Part shown: piece after piece, positions 37,589 through 45,575 of the stretch | How positions within the stretch are numbered: the stretch's first letter is position 1 | How the letters are laid out: each line of letters starts with the position of its first letter | DNA from: Actinokineospora globicatena | Lineage (GTDB): Bacteria; Actinomycetota; Actinomycetes; Mycobacteriales; Pseudonocardiaceae | NCBI RefSeq assembly: GCF_024171945.1 | Contig: NZ_JAMTCR010000002.1 | Location: 2,790,001 to 2,854,000 of the forward strand | Direction of reading: 5' to 3' | Length of the DNA stretch: 64,000 nt | Position numbers and translations under genes: made by a program | The notes under the pieces: model-generated | What the model was told of the DNA's origin: nothing | Database searches by the model: none | Seen by the model: the letters and a program-made list of their open reading frames with translations, nothing else

Positions 37589-37629
37589 GTTTCCCGGGAC
37601 GAGGAAAGACCAGGAAACAGGAAACCCCT
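37589..37629. promoter_or_regulatory. Bipartite GTTTCCCG...GGAAACCCCT element, copy A
   Basis: GTTTCCCG (37589-37596) and GGAAACCCCT (37620-37629) form an imperfect inverted repeat with starts 31 bp apart. It lies in the divergent gap between P1 and the small ORF at 37720. Copy B at 41843-41882 has the same sequence parts and nearly the same spacing. Confidence 0.5.
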
Positions 37630-37719
37630 GTTGGACCCGCGCCGCCTCCGGTGACCATTGGTGGGTCGGATTCACCCGGCACGAGGAGCGAAGGATTCAC
37701 CGAACGAAGGGGGACACCG

Positions 37720-37776
37720 GTGCACACCCACTACGTCATCACCATTGTGCTGTTGGCCGCGAGTCTGCTCGGATGA
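37720..37776 (+). CDS. Tiny single-span membrane peptide (candidate)
   Basis: The ORF GTG-to-TGA encodes MHTHYVITIVLLAASLLG, 18 residues, of which the last 13 or so are hydrophobic. GAAGGGGGA at 37705-37713 is an excellent ribosome site 6 bases before the GTG. It lies 74 bp upstream of the XRE-NB-ARC gene and could be a leader peptide or a small membrane protein. The divergent P1 gene and the matching arrangement at P2 with another small membrane ORF support it being real. No homologue is recognised and expression is unproven. Confidence 0.45.
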   Translation: MHTHYVITIVLLAASLLG

Positions 37777-37850
37777 CGCGTGATCACCCGGGGGCGGCCC
37801 AAGCCCCGTCCCCGGGTGGCCCCGCCCGCCCACGTCGAGAACCAGGAGCC

Positions 37851-40022
37851 ATGACCGACTTCGGGAACGAGTTGCGCAGCCGGAGGGAGACCGTCGGCAT
37901 GTCGCAGGCCGCATTGGCCGACAAGGCCTACATCAGCCCCGGCTACCTGAGCAAGATCGAGACAGGCAAGGCGACTGGCAGCCGCGAGATCATCGCCGCC
38001 TGCGACACAGCGCTGGGGGCCAACGGCGACCTGATCGCGGCGTTCGCCAAGTCGGAGGCCCGCCGGGCTGGGGGTGGGCTGCGGGGGCTGCCCGAGGTCA
38101 CCAGCCACCTCGTCGGTCGGGACGCGGAGCTCGACGTGCTGGCGTCGGTGCTGCGCGGTGACTCGCGGCGCCAGTGCGTCGTGTTCGGCCTCGCCGGGGT
38201 CGGCAAGACAGCCGTCGCGATCGCCGCGGGCCGGGCTGCCGAGGACGCCTTCCCGGACGGGTCGTACTTCCTGGACCTGCGCGGCCACACACCCGGCGCC
38301 ACCCCGGTCGAGCCGTTCGAGGCGCTGCGCAGCGTGCTGGGCGGGCTCGGGGTGGCGCCGGAGCACGTCCCACCCGATGTCAGCGGGCGGGAGAACATGC
38401 TGCGGACCCTGACGCGCGACCGGCGGATGCTGCTGGTCTACGACAACGCCGAGTCGGCCGCCCAGGTCCGGCCGCTGTTACCGACGGGAACGGGCAACCG
38501 GGTGCTGATCACCAGCCGGAGCCGGTTGCCCGCGCTCGACGAGGCGTGGTCGTTGTCGCTGGACATGCTCGACCGCCACGACGCCGTCGCGCTGCTGCGC
38601 TCGGTCGCCGGTGATCGGGCGCCCGCTGACCCGGAGGCGGGGGAGATCGTCTCGTTGTGCGGCGACCTGCCGTTGGCCATCCGCATCGCGGCCGCTCGGC
38701 TGGTCGCCGGTTCGGCTACCCGGTTGCGCGACCGGCTCGCCGACGAGCGCACCCGGTTGATGGTGCTCGACGACGGTGAGCGCGGTGTCGCCGCCGCGTT
38801 CGCCGTGTCCCACGAGGCCCTCAGCGACGCCGAGCGCGCGCTGTTCGGCCTGCTCGCCGTGCACCCCGGGCCGGTGTTGGAGATCCCCGCGGTGGAGGCG
38901 ATGTCGGCGCTGCCGTTCGGTGAGGCGGAGGTCCTGCTCGACCGCCTGCACGACGCGAGCTTGATCACCCTGGACGCCGTCGGGCACATCGGGGTGCACG
39001 ACCTGGTGCGCGCGTACGCCTTGCGCCACGCGCAGCCCGCCCCCGACGTCCGCGCGTCCGCCGTGCACCGGCTCGTCGACTACGCGTTGGCCAGGGCGAC
39101 CGCCGCTGATGAGGTCGTCGAACCCGCGCGCTACCGGCCCGCGCTCGACCAGCCGCACCAGCATCCGTTCGCCGACTCCGACAGCGCCTTGGAGTGGCTG
39201 CGGGCGCAGTGGCCGACGCTGGAGCGGGTGGTGGACCTGGCGGCCGACCACGGATTGCACCGGCCCTGCTGGCAACTCGCGTACGTCCTGCGCGCGTTCT
39301 TCTTCCGCGACAAGCTCTACGAGCCCTGGCTCGCGACCCACACCCGAGCGCTGACGGCCACCGCCGCCCTCGGTGACCAGTCGGCGACCGGCATGATCCT
39401 CAACAACCTGGGCATGGCCTACATCGACGCCGGCCGCATCAGCGACGCCGTCGACGCCCACCAGCGCGCCCTGGAAGCCTTCACCGCCGCGAACGACGAA
39501 CGCGGCCGCACCGACGCCCTCTCCAGCCTCGCCTGGGCCCGCCTCTACCACGGCGAAGCCGAGACCACCGCCCGCGACCTGACCACCGCCCTAGCGGCCT
39601 ACGAGGCGGCGGGCCGGTTCCGCAACGTCGCCATCGCCCACCGCGGCATCGCCCTGGCACTGACCGCCCTGGGCCACCACGCCGAGGCCGTCGAACACGC
39701 CGACCTCGCCCGCAAGCAAGCCGAGGCGCAACTCCAACCGGTCGACACCCTGATGGCCATCAACTGCCTCGCCTGGATCCACTTCAACGCGGGCAACCAC
39801 GACACCGCCGTCCAGCTCTACACCGAGGCAGGCACCCTCGCCGAACTGGCGGGCAGCGCCTATGAACGCGCCCGCGCCCTCACCGGCCTGGGCAACATCG
39901 CCGCCCTCCGCAACGACCGCCCCGCTGCCCGCCGCCACTGGTCCGAGGCGGACGACCAACAAACCCGCCTCCTCCCCGCAGTCCTGGGCGAAGCCCGCGT
40001 CCGCGCCGAACTAGGCCCATAA
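37851..40022 (+). CDS. XRE-NB-ARC-TPR regulatory protein
   Basis: 723 residues from ATG at 37851, with AGGAG just upstream. An XRE-type helix-turn-helix (about residues 5-60, MSQAALADKAYISPGYLSKIE) is followed by an NB-ARC NTPase. It has a P-loop GLAGVGKTA near residue 115, Walker B-like MLLVYDN, ITSRSRL sensor and GDLPLAIRIAA (the GLPLA-type motif). About 300 residues of tetratricopeptide repeats then follow (for example LNNLGMAYIDAGRISDAVDAH). This is the actinobacterial STAND regulator architecture; the HTH should bind DNA and the TPRs should sense a ligand or partner. Neighbours are a P-family gene, a tiny membrane ORF and a SEFIR gene. Whether it regulates the island or acts as an immune receptor is unknown. 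Confidence 0.92.
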   Translation: MTDFGNELRSRRETVGMSQAALADKAYISPGYLSKIETGKATGSREIIAACDTALGANGDLIAAFAKSEARRAGGGLRGLPEVTSHLVGRDAELDVLASVLRGDSRRQCVVFGLAGVGKTAVAIAAGRAAEDAFPDGSYFLDLRGHTPGATPVEPFEALRSVLGGLGVAPEHVPPDVSGRENMLRTLTRDRRMLLVYDNAESAAQVRPLLPTGTGNRVLITSRSRLPALDEAWSLSLDMLDRHDAVALLRSVAGDRAPADPEAGEIVSLCGDLPLAIRIAAARLVAGSATRLRDRLADERTRLMVLDDGERGVAAAFAVSHEALSDAERALFGLLAVHPGPVLEIPAVEAMSALPFGEAEVLLDRLHDASLITLDAVGHIGVHDLVRAYALRHAQPAPDVRASAVHRLVDYALARATAADEVVEPARYRPALDQPHQHPFADSDSALEWLRAQWPTLERVVDLAADHGLHRPCWQLAYVLRAFFFRDKLYEPWLATHTRALTATAALGDQSATGMILNNLGMAYIDAGRISDAVDAHQRALEAFTAANDERGRTDALSSLAWARLYHGEAETTARDLTTALAAYEAAGRFRNVAIAHRGIALALTALGHHAEAVEHADLARKQAEAQLQPVDTLMAINCLAWIHFNAGNHDTAVQLYTEAGTLAELAGSAYERARALTGLGNIAALRNDRPAARRHWSEADDQQTRLLPAVLGEARVRAELGP

Positions 40023-40121
40023 GAGCGCCGGGGCCAGCCCCTCTCCGGCGGGGCAGCGGATGGTCCACGCACGCGCCGATCCGCGACGGTGACCTGGACC
40101 TTCCCCTGGCAAAGCCCTGCG

Positions 40122-40137
40122 GGGCACAAGTGTGCCC
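40122..40137. terminator. Hairpin between convergent XRE-NB-ARC and SEFIR genes
   Basis: GGGCAC (40122-40127) and GTGCCC (40132-40137) pair around an AAGT loop in the 176-bp convergent gap. The stem is short and there is no U-run. Confidence 0.45.
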
Positions 40138-40198
40138 GGGTGATTCTCTGGCGCGGGTGCATCCGAGCAGCACTGATGTGGCCACGTGCGTGCTGGGT

Positions 40199-40852
40199 CT
40201 AGTTCTGGGTGACGTTGCCGCCTGCCTGGATGATGTTGCCGTGGACCTCGCCGCCGGTGATGGTGTTGATGACGGTGGGGTGGGGGGTGGGCGGTACGAC
40301 CGGGTGGGGGGTGGGCAGTTCGACAGCGTGGGGGGTGGGCAGTGTGACGGTGCGGGGTGGGAGGGGTGGGGGTGTGCCGGGCATGGGGCGCTCGTAGGCG
40401 GGTTTGCCGTGGATGACGCGGAGGAGGTCTTCCATGCCGTCGGTGGTGTAGTCGGCGATGGGGTAGTGGTTCCCGGAGTTGGGCTGGAAGACGAGCGGGA
40501 TCTCGCCGATGCCGCGGCCGGGGAGGAGGACGGGCAGGATCTTGCGGGTCCAGAGTGGACGTTCGCCCTGCAGCTTCTCGCGCAGGATGGCGGCTTCGCA
40601 CTGGAGGCCGAGGTTCTCCGTCGGGGTGCCGTACCCGTCGGTGACCGTGCGGTAGCGCGCGCTGGCGACGACGACCACGAAGTCGGCCGACTCGATCTCG
40701 CGGACCGCCCACGTGTACCAGTCCTGGCGTTCGAGGTGCCAGCGGTCCAGGCAGACGGAGACGCCGTTGGCGGACAGGGCGTGGGCGAGGTGCAGGACGG
40801 CGTCCTTGTGCTCCTCGGAGTCGTGCGTGTAGGAGACGAACACCCGGGGCAT
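40199..40852 (-). CDS. SEFIR-domain protein with C-terminal RHIM-like amyloid-type motif
   Basis: 217 residues from ATG at 40852 with AGGAGGAG upstream. Residues 1-150 form a SEFIR (TIR-like) domain: RVFVSYTHDSEEHKD, LDRWHLERQDWYTW and VREIESADFVVVVASARY. A proline-rich linker with repeated PTPH units (about 155-193) leads to a C-terminal motif, GEVHGNIIQAGGNVTQN. This has the G-x-V-x-G-x-(I/V)-(I/V)-Q-A pattern of RHIM-like bacterial amyloid signalling motifs. The layout fits an effector recruited by an NLR through amyloid templating. It is the second gene of an operon with P2 (26-bp gap). The enzymatic function of SEFIR here is unknown; the amyloid role is inferred. Confidence 0.85.
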   Translation of the reverse strand: MPRVFVSYTHDSEEHKDAVLHLAHALSANGVSVCLDRWHLERQDWYTWAVREIESADFVVVVASARYRTVTDGYGTPTENLGLQCEAAILREKLQGERPLWTRKILPVLLPGRGIGEIPLVFQPNSGNHYPIADYTTDGMEDLLRVIHGKPAYERPMPGTPPPLPPRTVTLPTPHAVELPTPHPVVPPTPHPTVINTITGGEVHGNIIQAGGNVTQN

Positions 40853-40878
40853 CGCTCCTCCTTCCTGGGTCGGGCGTC

Positions 40879-41751
40879 TCACCAGCGGATGCCGTAGGAC
40901 AGGTGTGGGGTCAGGTTCGTGAAGGTCGTCGTCAGGTGGCCGGCGGCGTCGATGGACAGGGGGAGGTGGGGTGCGATGTCGTCCTCCACTTCCGAGGGTG
41001 GGACGCCGTCGAGCAGCAGGGCGTGTGGCGGGGTGGCGGTCGGGGGGAAGATGACCCGCAGGGTGAAGGTGGCGCACGGGGTGTGCGGGGTGCAGACGTA
41101 GAGCGGGTGCATGGGGTTGGGGCGCAGCCGGACCGCGATCGAGTGGGGTTGGCCCGCGCGCAGGGTGGTGGGGAGGCGGAGCGTCGCGGCCACCCGGTTG
41201 CGGGATTTGCGGGCCAGGTCGACGAGGGTTCCGCCGTGCACCACGGTGATCGCGAGGTCCTCCACGCCGGAGGTCGACCAGCCGAGGGTGATCTCGGTGA
41301 GGTCGGTGTCGGCGACGACGCGGCGCGACTCCAGGACCTCCGGGGCTCCGGCCAGCGACACCACCGCGTGCAGCTGCTCGGTGTGCCAGGACTGCCGCGC
41401 CCGGGCCAGCTGGATGACGGTCGTGATGCTCTCGTCGACCCGGCGGCGGATGGTGCGGCTCTCGCGGCGCAGTTCCGTGCCCGCCCAGACGAGGCGGTCG
41501 CTGTAGAACGGCTGGCGGGTCCGCTCGGTCAGCGCGAACGCGGCGGTGAAGCACAGCCGCAGGTCGTCGGGGAGCTGGTCGGCCAGTTCGGTGAGCCGGG
41601 CGATGACCTTGGTGCGCGCGGAGACGTCGTCGTCGGCGTCGGTGACCGCGCACAGCGCGCGCAGCGCGGGGCCCAGGCGGGGCGGTAGCGGCGTCGTGTG
41701 CACGGCCCGGCCCCGGCGCAGCGCCCTGAGGTCGGTGGTGAGCGGGTGCAT
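40879..41751 (-). CDS. Protein of unknown function, 'P family' member 2
   Basis: 290 residues from ATG at 41751, chosen because the N-terminus then aligns with P1; the ribosome site is weak. The N-terminal helical part contains RPPRLG-like PPRLGPALRAL and ESRTIRRRVDESI. The C-terminal half carries CTPHTPCATFT and ends FTNLTPHLSYGIRW, colinear with P1. There is no signal peptide, membrane span or catalytic motif that I recognise. It sits 26 bp upstream of the SEFIR gene on the same strand, so the two are probably co-expressed and may work together. The divergent gap holds three 11-bp-spaced repeats and an inverted repeat. Confidence 0.85.
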   Translation of the reverse strand: MHPLTTDLRALRRGRAVHTTPLPPRLGPALRALCAVTDADDDVSARTKVIARLTELADQLPDDLRLCFTAAFALTERTRQPFYSDRLVWAGTELRRESRTIRRRVDESITTVIQLARARQSWHTEQLHAVVSLAGAPEVLESRRVVADTDLTEITLGWSTSGVEDLAITVVHGGTLVDLARKSRNRVAATLRLPTTLRAGQPHSIAVRLRPNPMHPLYVCTPHTPCATFTLRVIFPPTATPPHALLLDGVPPSEVEDDIAPHLPLSIDAAGHLTTTFTNLTPHLSYGIRW

Positions 41752-41802
41752 GGGTGCACAGTGAAGCGGCCCGGCGGCGTCGTGTGCCCGGTTGACCCGG
41801 GG

Positions 41803-41832
41803 TTGTCCGGAGTTTGTCCGGTCTTTGTCAGG
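41803..41832 (+). promoter_or_regulatory. Three direct repeats with 11-bp period (SARP-like site layout)
   Basis: TTGTCCGG (41803), TTGTCCGG (41814) and TTGTCAGG (41825) start exactly 11 bp apart, on one face of the helix. Direct repeats with this spacing are typical of SARP/AfsR-type activator sites. They lie between P2 and the small membrane ORF. Confidence 0.55.
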
Positions 41833-41839
41833 TACCGCG

Positions 41840-41882
41840 GGGGTTTCCCGTGCCTGCACGGTGCGGGCGGCGGGAAACCCCT
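41840..41882. promoter_or_regulatory. Inverted repeat, copy B of the GTTTCCCG...GGAAACCCCT element
   Basis: GGGGTTTCCCG (41840-41850) and CGGGAAACCCC (41871-41881) are perfect 11-bp inverted arms 20 bp apart. The core parts GTTTCCCG and GGAAACCCCT start 30 bp apart, nearly as in copy A at 37589-37629. It ends 43 bp before the small membrane ORF. Confidence 0.6.
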
Positions 41883-41925
41883 CGGCACGGGCGTCAGGCG
41901 CCCCCACGATGGAGGAGGAGTCACC

Positions 41926-42042
41926 GTGGCGGAGGAGGACGAGATGGCGATGGTGTTGGCACCGGGGCACGCGGTCAAGCTCGGGCTGTGGTTGTTGGTC
42001 ATCGGGTTCACCGTGGGGTGGGTGGTCGGTGTCCGCTCGTGA
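41926..42042 (+). CDS. Small single-span membrane protein (candidate)
   Basis: A GTG start preceded by GGAGGAGGAG (41911-41920) gives 38 residues. A short acidic N-terminus (MAEEDEM) is followed by a hydrophobic helix, LGLWLLVIGFTVGWVVGV, ending RS. A second possible start, ATG at 41944, also has a GGAGGAGG site. It is divergent from P2 just as the 37720 peptide is divergent from P1, and both follow the same bipartite DNA element. A small membrane effector or signalling peptide is conceivable. The function is unknown. Confidence 0.55.
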   Translation: MAEEDEMAMVLAPGHAVKLGLWLLVIGFTVGWVVGVRS

Positions 42043-42170
42043 GCGGAGGGTGAGCGCGGGGTTGTCCGGCGCGGCACTGTCGTTGTCGCGCAGCGAAGCG
42101 ATCCGGGTCGGGGGCAGCGCGACGGGGGCCGCCGGCGTCAAGCTGTGGCCAGGAGCACAGGGAGGCGCAG

Positions 42171-43619
42171 ATGGACGTCATCGTGGTCGGGGCCGGGTCG
42201 GCGGGGTCGGTCGTGGCGCGCAGGCTGGTGGACGCGGGCGCCTCGGTGCTGCTGCTGGAGGCGGGGGGCCGCGACACCAACCCCGCGATCCACGACCCGG
42301 CGCGGGCGGGGGAGCTGTGGCACGGTCCCGAGGACTGGGGCCACCACACCGTTGCGCAACCGCACGCGGCCGGACGACGGCTGCACCTGCCGCGCGGCAA
42401 GGTGCTCGGCGGGTCGCACGCGCTCAACGCGATGATCTGGGTGCGCGGCGCGGCGTCCGACTACGACGGCTGGGGCCAACCCGGCTGGGCGTGGTCGGAC
42501 GTGCGGCCGATCTTCGAGCGCGTCGAGCGCGACCTGCTGCCCATCACGGTCAACGAGCCGCTGCACCCGGTCCAGCGGTCCATTGTGGACGCTGCGGTGC
42601 AGATCGGGATCGAGTTCAACCCCGACTACAACGGCGACCAGCTCGACGGTGTGTCCATCGAGCGGATCACCGCGCGCGACGGCCGCCGGGTCAACACCTG
42701 GACCGCCTACGGTGAGCCGATCCTCGGCAAGCCCGGCTTCACCGTCCACACCGGAGCGCTCGTGCACCGGGTCCTGTTCGACGGCACCCGCGCGGTCGGT
42801 GTCCTCGCCGACATCGACGGTGTGGCAACGGAATTACGCGCCGACCGCGTCGTGCTCGCGGCGGGCGCCCTCGCGTCCCCGGCGCTCCTGTTGCGCAGCG
42901 GCGTCGGCCCGGCGGACGAGTTGCGCGCACTGGGCATCGACGTCGTCGCGGACCTGCCCGGCGTCGGCAAGAACCTGCACGACCACCTGCTCGCCCCGGT
43001 GATCTTCGCGACCGACCGGCGCGAGGTCGAGCCGCCGGTCAGCGGCCGGTCGGTGACCCAGACGCACCTGTTCTGGCGCAGCAAGCCGGGCCTGCCGGTG
43101 CCCGACACCCAGCCGATCCACTTCAGCGTCCCGATGTACGAGCCGTGGATGACCGGCCCGCCGACCGGGTTCTCGCTGATGGCGGGCATGGTCACGCCGC
43201 GCTCCCGGGGCTCGCTGCGGCTGTCGGGCCCGTCGGTCGACGACGAGCCGCTCATCGACCTCGCCGCGCTGGAGCACCCGGACGACCTCGCCAGCCTGGT
43301 CGCCTCCGTCGAGCAGTGCCGCCGCCTGGGGGCTGCCCCCGCGCTGGCCGGGGAGTGGGGCGCGCGCGAGCTCTACCCCGGACCCGTCGACGACGTCGTC
43401 GAGTACGTGCGGCGGACCGCGATCACCTACCACCACCAGGTCGGCACCTGCAAGATGGGCACCGACGAGCTCTCGGTCGTCGGCCCCGACCTGGCCGCGC
43501 ACGCGCTGACCGGCCTCACCGTCGCCGACGCGTCGATCATGCCCACCGTGCCGACCGGGAACACCAACGCCCCGGCGGTCATGATCGGCGAACAGGCGGC
43601 CGCGTTCCTGCGCCGATAA
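42171..43619 (+). CDS. GMC-family FAD oxidoreductase
   Basis: 482 residues from ATG at 42171 behind GGGAGGCGCAG. The N-terminal Rossmann FAD site is VIVVGAGSAGSVVARRL. The GMC signature LPRGKVLGGSHALNAMIWVRG and the second signature region GALASPALLLRSGVG follow. The active-site area near the C-terminus has YHHQVGTCKMG and PTGNTNAPAVMIGE, as in choline dehydrogenase and related alcohol oxidases. The enzyme would oxidise an alcohol, passing electrons to FAD and then to oxygen or a carrier; the substrate is unknown. It follows the P2 island and precedes the ABC-F gene by 43 bp, but links to either are unclear. Confidence 0.93.
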   Translation: MDVIVVGAGSAGSVVARRLVDAGASVLLLEAGGRDTNPAIHDPARAGELWHGPEDWGHHTVAQPHAAGRRLHLPRGKVLGGSHALNAMIWVRGAASDYDGWGQPGWAWSDVRPIFERVERDLLPITVNEPLHPVQRSIVDAAVQIGIEFNPDYNGDQLDGVSIERITARDGRRVNTWTAYGEPILGKPGFTVHTGALVHRVLFDGTRAVGVLADIDGVATELRADRVVLAAGALASPALLLRSGVGPADELRALGIDVVADLPGVGKNLHDHLLAPVIFATDRREVEPPVSGRSVTQTHLFWRSKPGLPVPDTQPIHFSVPMYEPWMTGPPTGFSLMAGMVTPRSRGSLRLSGPSVDDEPLIDLAALEHPDDLASLVASVEQCRRLGAAPALAGEWGARELYPGPVDDVVEYVRRTAITYHHQVGTCKMGTDELSVVGPDLAAHALTGLTVADASIMPTVPTGNTNAPAVMIGEQAAAFLRR

Positions 43620-43662
43620 CCGGTTGGTGGAGGCCGCCGCCGGTGCTTACGGTGGTGGCCTG

Positions 43663-45219
43663 ATGCCAATCTCGTGCACCGATCTCGCGTTCTCGTGGCC
43701 GGACGACACCCCCGTGTTCGACGGGCTGTCCTTCACCGTCGGCGCGGGCATAACCGGGCTCGTCGGGGTCAACGGCTCCGGCAAGAGCACCCTGCTGAAG
43801 CTGCTCGCGGGCGTGTACCGGCCGAGCGCGGGCAGCGTCGTCGTCGACGGGGTGGTCGGGTACCTGCCGCAGACCCTCCCGCTGGGCGACGACCTCAGCG
43901 TCGCCGAGGTCCTGGGCGTCGACCGGGTCCTCGCCGCCCTGCTCGCGGTCGAGTCCGGCGACGTCCGCGACGAGCACTTCACCACGATCGGCGTCGACTG
44001 GGACGTCGAGGAGCGGACCAGGGCGCAGCTGGCCCGGCTCGGCCTGGCCGAGGTCGAGTTCGACCGCCGGATCGGCACGCTCAGCGGTGGCCAGGTGGTG
44101 TCGCTGGGGTTGGCGGCGCAGCTGCTCAAGGAGCCGGACGTGCTGCTGCTCGACGAGCCGACCAACAACCTCGACGCCGACGCGCGGGCGCGGCTGTACT
44201 CGGTGCTGGCGGACTGGTCCGGCTGCCTGCTGGTGGTCAGCCACGACCGCGAGCTGCTCGACCGGGTGGACCGCGTCGCCGAGGTCGACCACGGCGAGGT
44301 CCGGGTCTTCGGCGGCAACTACACCGAATGGGAGGCCGCGTCCCGGGCCGCGCGGGAAGCGGCCGAGCGGACCGTGCGCGACGCCGAACAGGAGGTCAAG
44401 CGGGAGAAACGGGAGATGCAGCAGGCCAGGGAACGCGCGGCCCGGCGGGCCAGCAACGCGGCTCGCACCCTGGACAGCGCTGGTCTGCCCCGGATCTTCG
44501 CGGGCAACATGAAGCGCCGCGCCCAGGAGTCAGCGGGCCGGGCCGATGGGACGCACTCCGCGCGGGTCACCGGCGCCCAAGCCCGGCTCGACGAGGCCAG
44601 CCGCGCGGTCCGCGACGACGACAAGATCGTCCTGGAACTCCCCGAGACGACGGTCCCGGCCGGTCGGACCCTCTTCCACGGCGAACGCCTGCAAGCCCGC
44701 GGCCTGTTCGCCGACCCCGGCCTGACCCTGGACATCCGCGGCCCGGAGCGCATCGCCCTCGTCGGCCCGAACGGCGCGGGCAAGTCGACGCTGCTCCGCC
44801 TGATCAAGGACACCGTGCCCGCCGCGTACCTGTCGCAACGGCTCGACGTGCTCGACCCCGCGCTGTCCGTCGCCGACAGCCTCGCTGCCGCGGCCCCGAG
44901 CATGCCGCGCGCGGACCGGATGAACCTCTTGGCCCGCTTCCTCTTCCGCGGCGACCGCGCCCACCTGCCGGTGTCTGTGCTGTCCGGCGGCGAACTGCTC
45001 CGCGCCACCCTGGCGTGCGTCCTGTTCGCCGAGCCCGCCCCGCACCTGCTGCTCCTGGACGAACCCACCAACAACTTGGACCTGTCCAGCGTCTCGCAAC
45101 TGGAGTCCGCGCTCACCGCCTACCGCGGCGCCTTCGTCGTCGTCAGCCACGACGAACGCTTCCTGGCCGCCCTGGGCATCACCCGCCGCCTCACCCTGGC
45201 GGACGGCACCCTGCGCTAG
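43663..45219 (+). CDS. ABC-F ATPase, probable ribosome-protection or translation factor
   Basis: 518 residues from ATG at 43663. There are two ABC cassettes and no membrane segments: Walker A GVNGSGKST with signature LSGGQ and LLLDEPTNNLD, then Walker A GPNGAGKST with LSGGE and LLLDEPTNNLD. A charged linker rich in R, E and A (about residues 225-330) joins them, as in ABC-F proteins. These act on the ribosome; several actinobacterial members give resistance to ribosome-targeting antibiotics, others tune translation. It could be a self-resistance gene, but it is about 17 kb from the NRPS genes. Its TAG stop overlaps the stop of the opposite small membrane gene within CTAG. Confidence 0.92.
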   Translation: MPISCTDLAFSWPDDTPVFDGLSFTVGAGITGLVGVNGSGKSTLLKLLAGVYRPSAGSVVVDGVVGYLPQTLPLGDDLSVAEVLGVDRVLAALLAVESGDVRDEHFTTIGVDWDVEERTRAQLARLGLAEVEFDRRIGTLSGGQVVSLGLAAQLLKEPDVLLLDEPTNNLDADARARLYSVLADWSGCLLVVSHDRELLDRVDRVAEVDHGEVRVFGGNYTEWEAASRAAREAAERTVRDAEQEVKREKREMQQARERAARRASNAARTLDSAGLPRIFAGNMKRRAQESAGRADGTHSARVTGAQARLDEASRAVRDDDKIVLELPETTVPAGRTLFHGERLQARGLFADPGLTLDIRGPERIALVGPNGAGKSTLLRLIKDTVPAAYLSQRLDVLDPALSVADSLAAAAPSMPRADRMNLLARFLFRGDRAHLPVSVLSGGELLRATLACVLFAEPAPHLLLLDEPTNNLDLSSVSQLESALTAYRGAFVVVSHDERFLAALGITRRLTLADGTLR

Positions 45220-45473
45220 CCCTTGTCGCCCGCGTCGTCCTTGACCTTCTTGTCCAGCCACCCGCTCGACTGCGCGAACGAGAAGATGATGACCATGGAT
45301 GTGACCGGCAGGCTCTTGGCCCAGAACGACCCGAACTCCAGGGAGATCGCCAGGGCCGCCACGCCGCCCGCGATGACGAGGGCCACCAACATGCACAGGG
45401 CGACACGCGACTTCGACACGTTGGCTCGCGCCACTGGGTACCCCAACCTTCTCAACGCCGGGTTCGCCGGCAC
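45216..45473 (-). CDS. Small two-span membrane protein, unknown function
   Basis: 85 residues from GTG at 45473. Two hydrophobic stretches, VALCMLVALVIAGGVAALAI and LPVTSMVIIFSFA, are followed by a short charged tail (KKVKDDAGDKG). No family was recognised. It is convergent with the ABC-F gene, and their stop codons share the palindrome CTAG. The LysR gene is 102 bp upstream on the same strand. Codon use looks normal for the region. Confidence 0.7.
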   Translation of the reverse strand: MPANPALRRLGYPVARANVSKSRVALCMLVALVIAGGVAALAISLEFGSFWAKSLPVTSMVIIFSFAQSSGWLDKKVKDDAGDKG

Positions 45474-45575
45474 GCCGCTGACCCCGCGAAGTTATCGACC
45501 GACTCCCACCCTGTCCGTCGATTCGCGGAGCCCACGGGCTCGAGCCGGGAAACGTGCCTGAGTGGAGTAACCGGG

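Noticed and set aside
36966-37850. Long upstream extension of the XRE-NB-ARC protein
   Set aside because: It lies antisense to P1 and lacks domain similarity. The XRE domain begins normally at the ATG 37851 with a good AGGAG.
40883-41700. Forward-strand ORFs opposite P2
   Set aside because: P2 aligns with P1 over its whole length, while the forward frames give only V/G/R-rich shadow translations.
43663-45219. ABC-F protein as a membrane drug exporter
   Set aside because: It has two ATPase cassettes and no transmembrane segment, which is the soluble ABC-F class.
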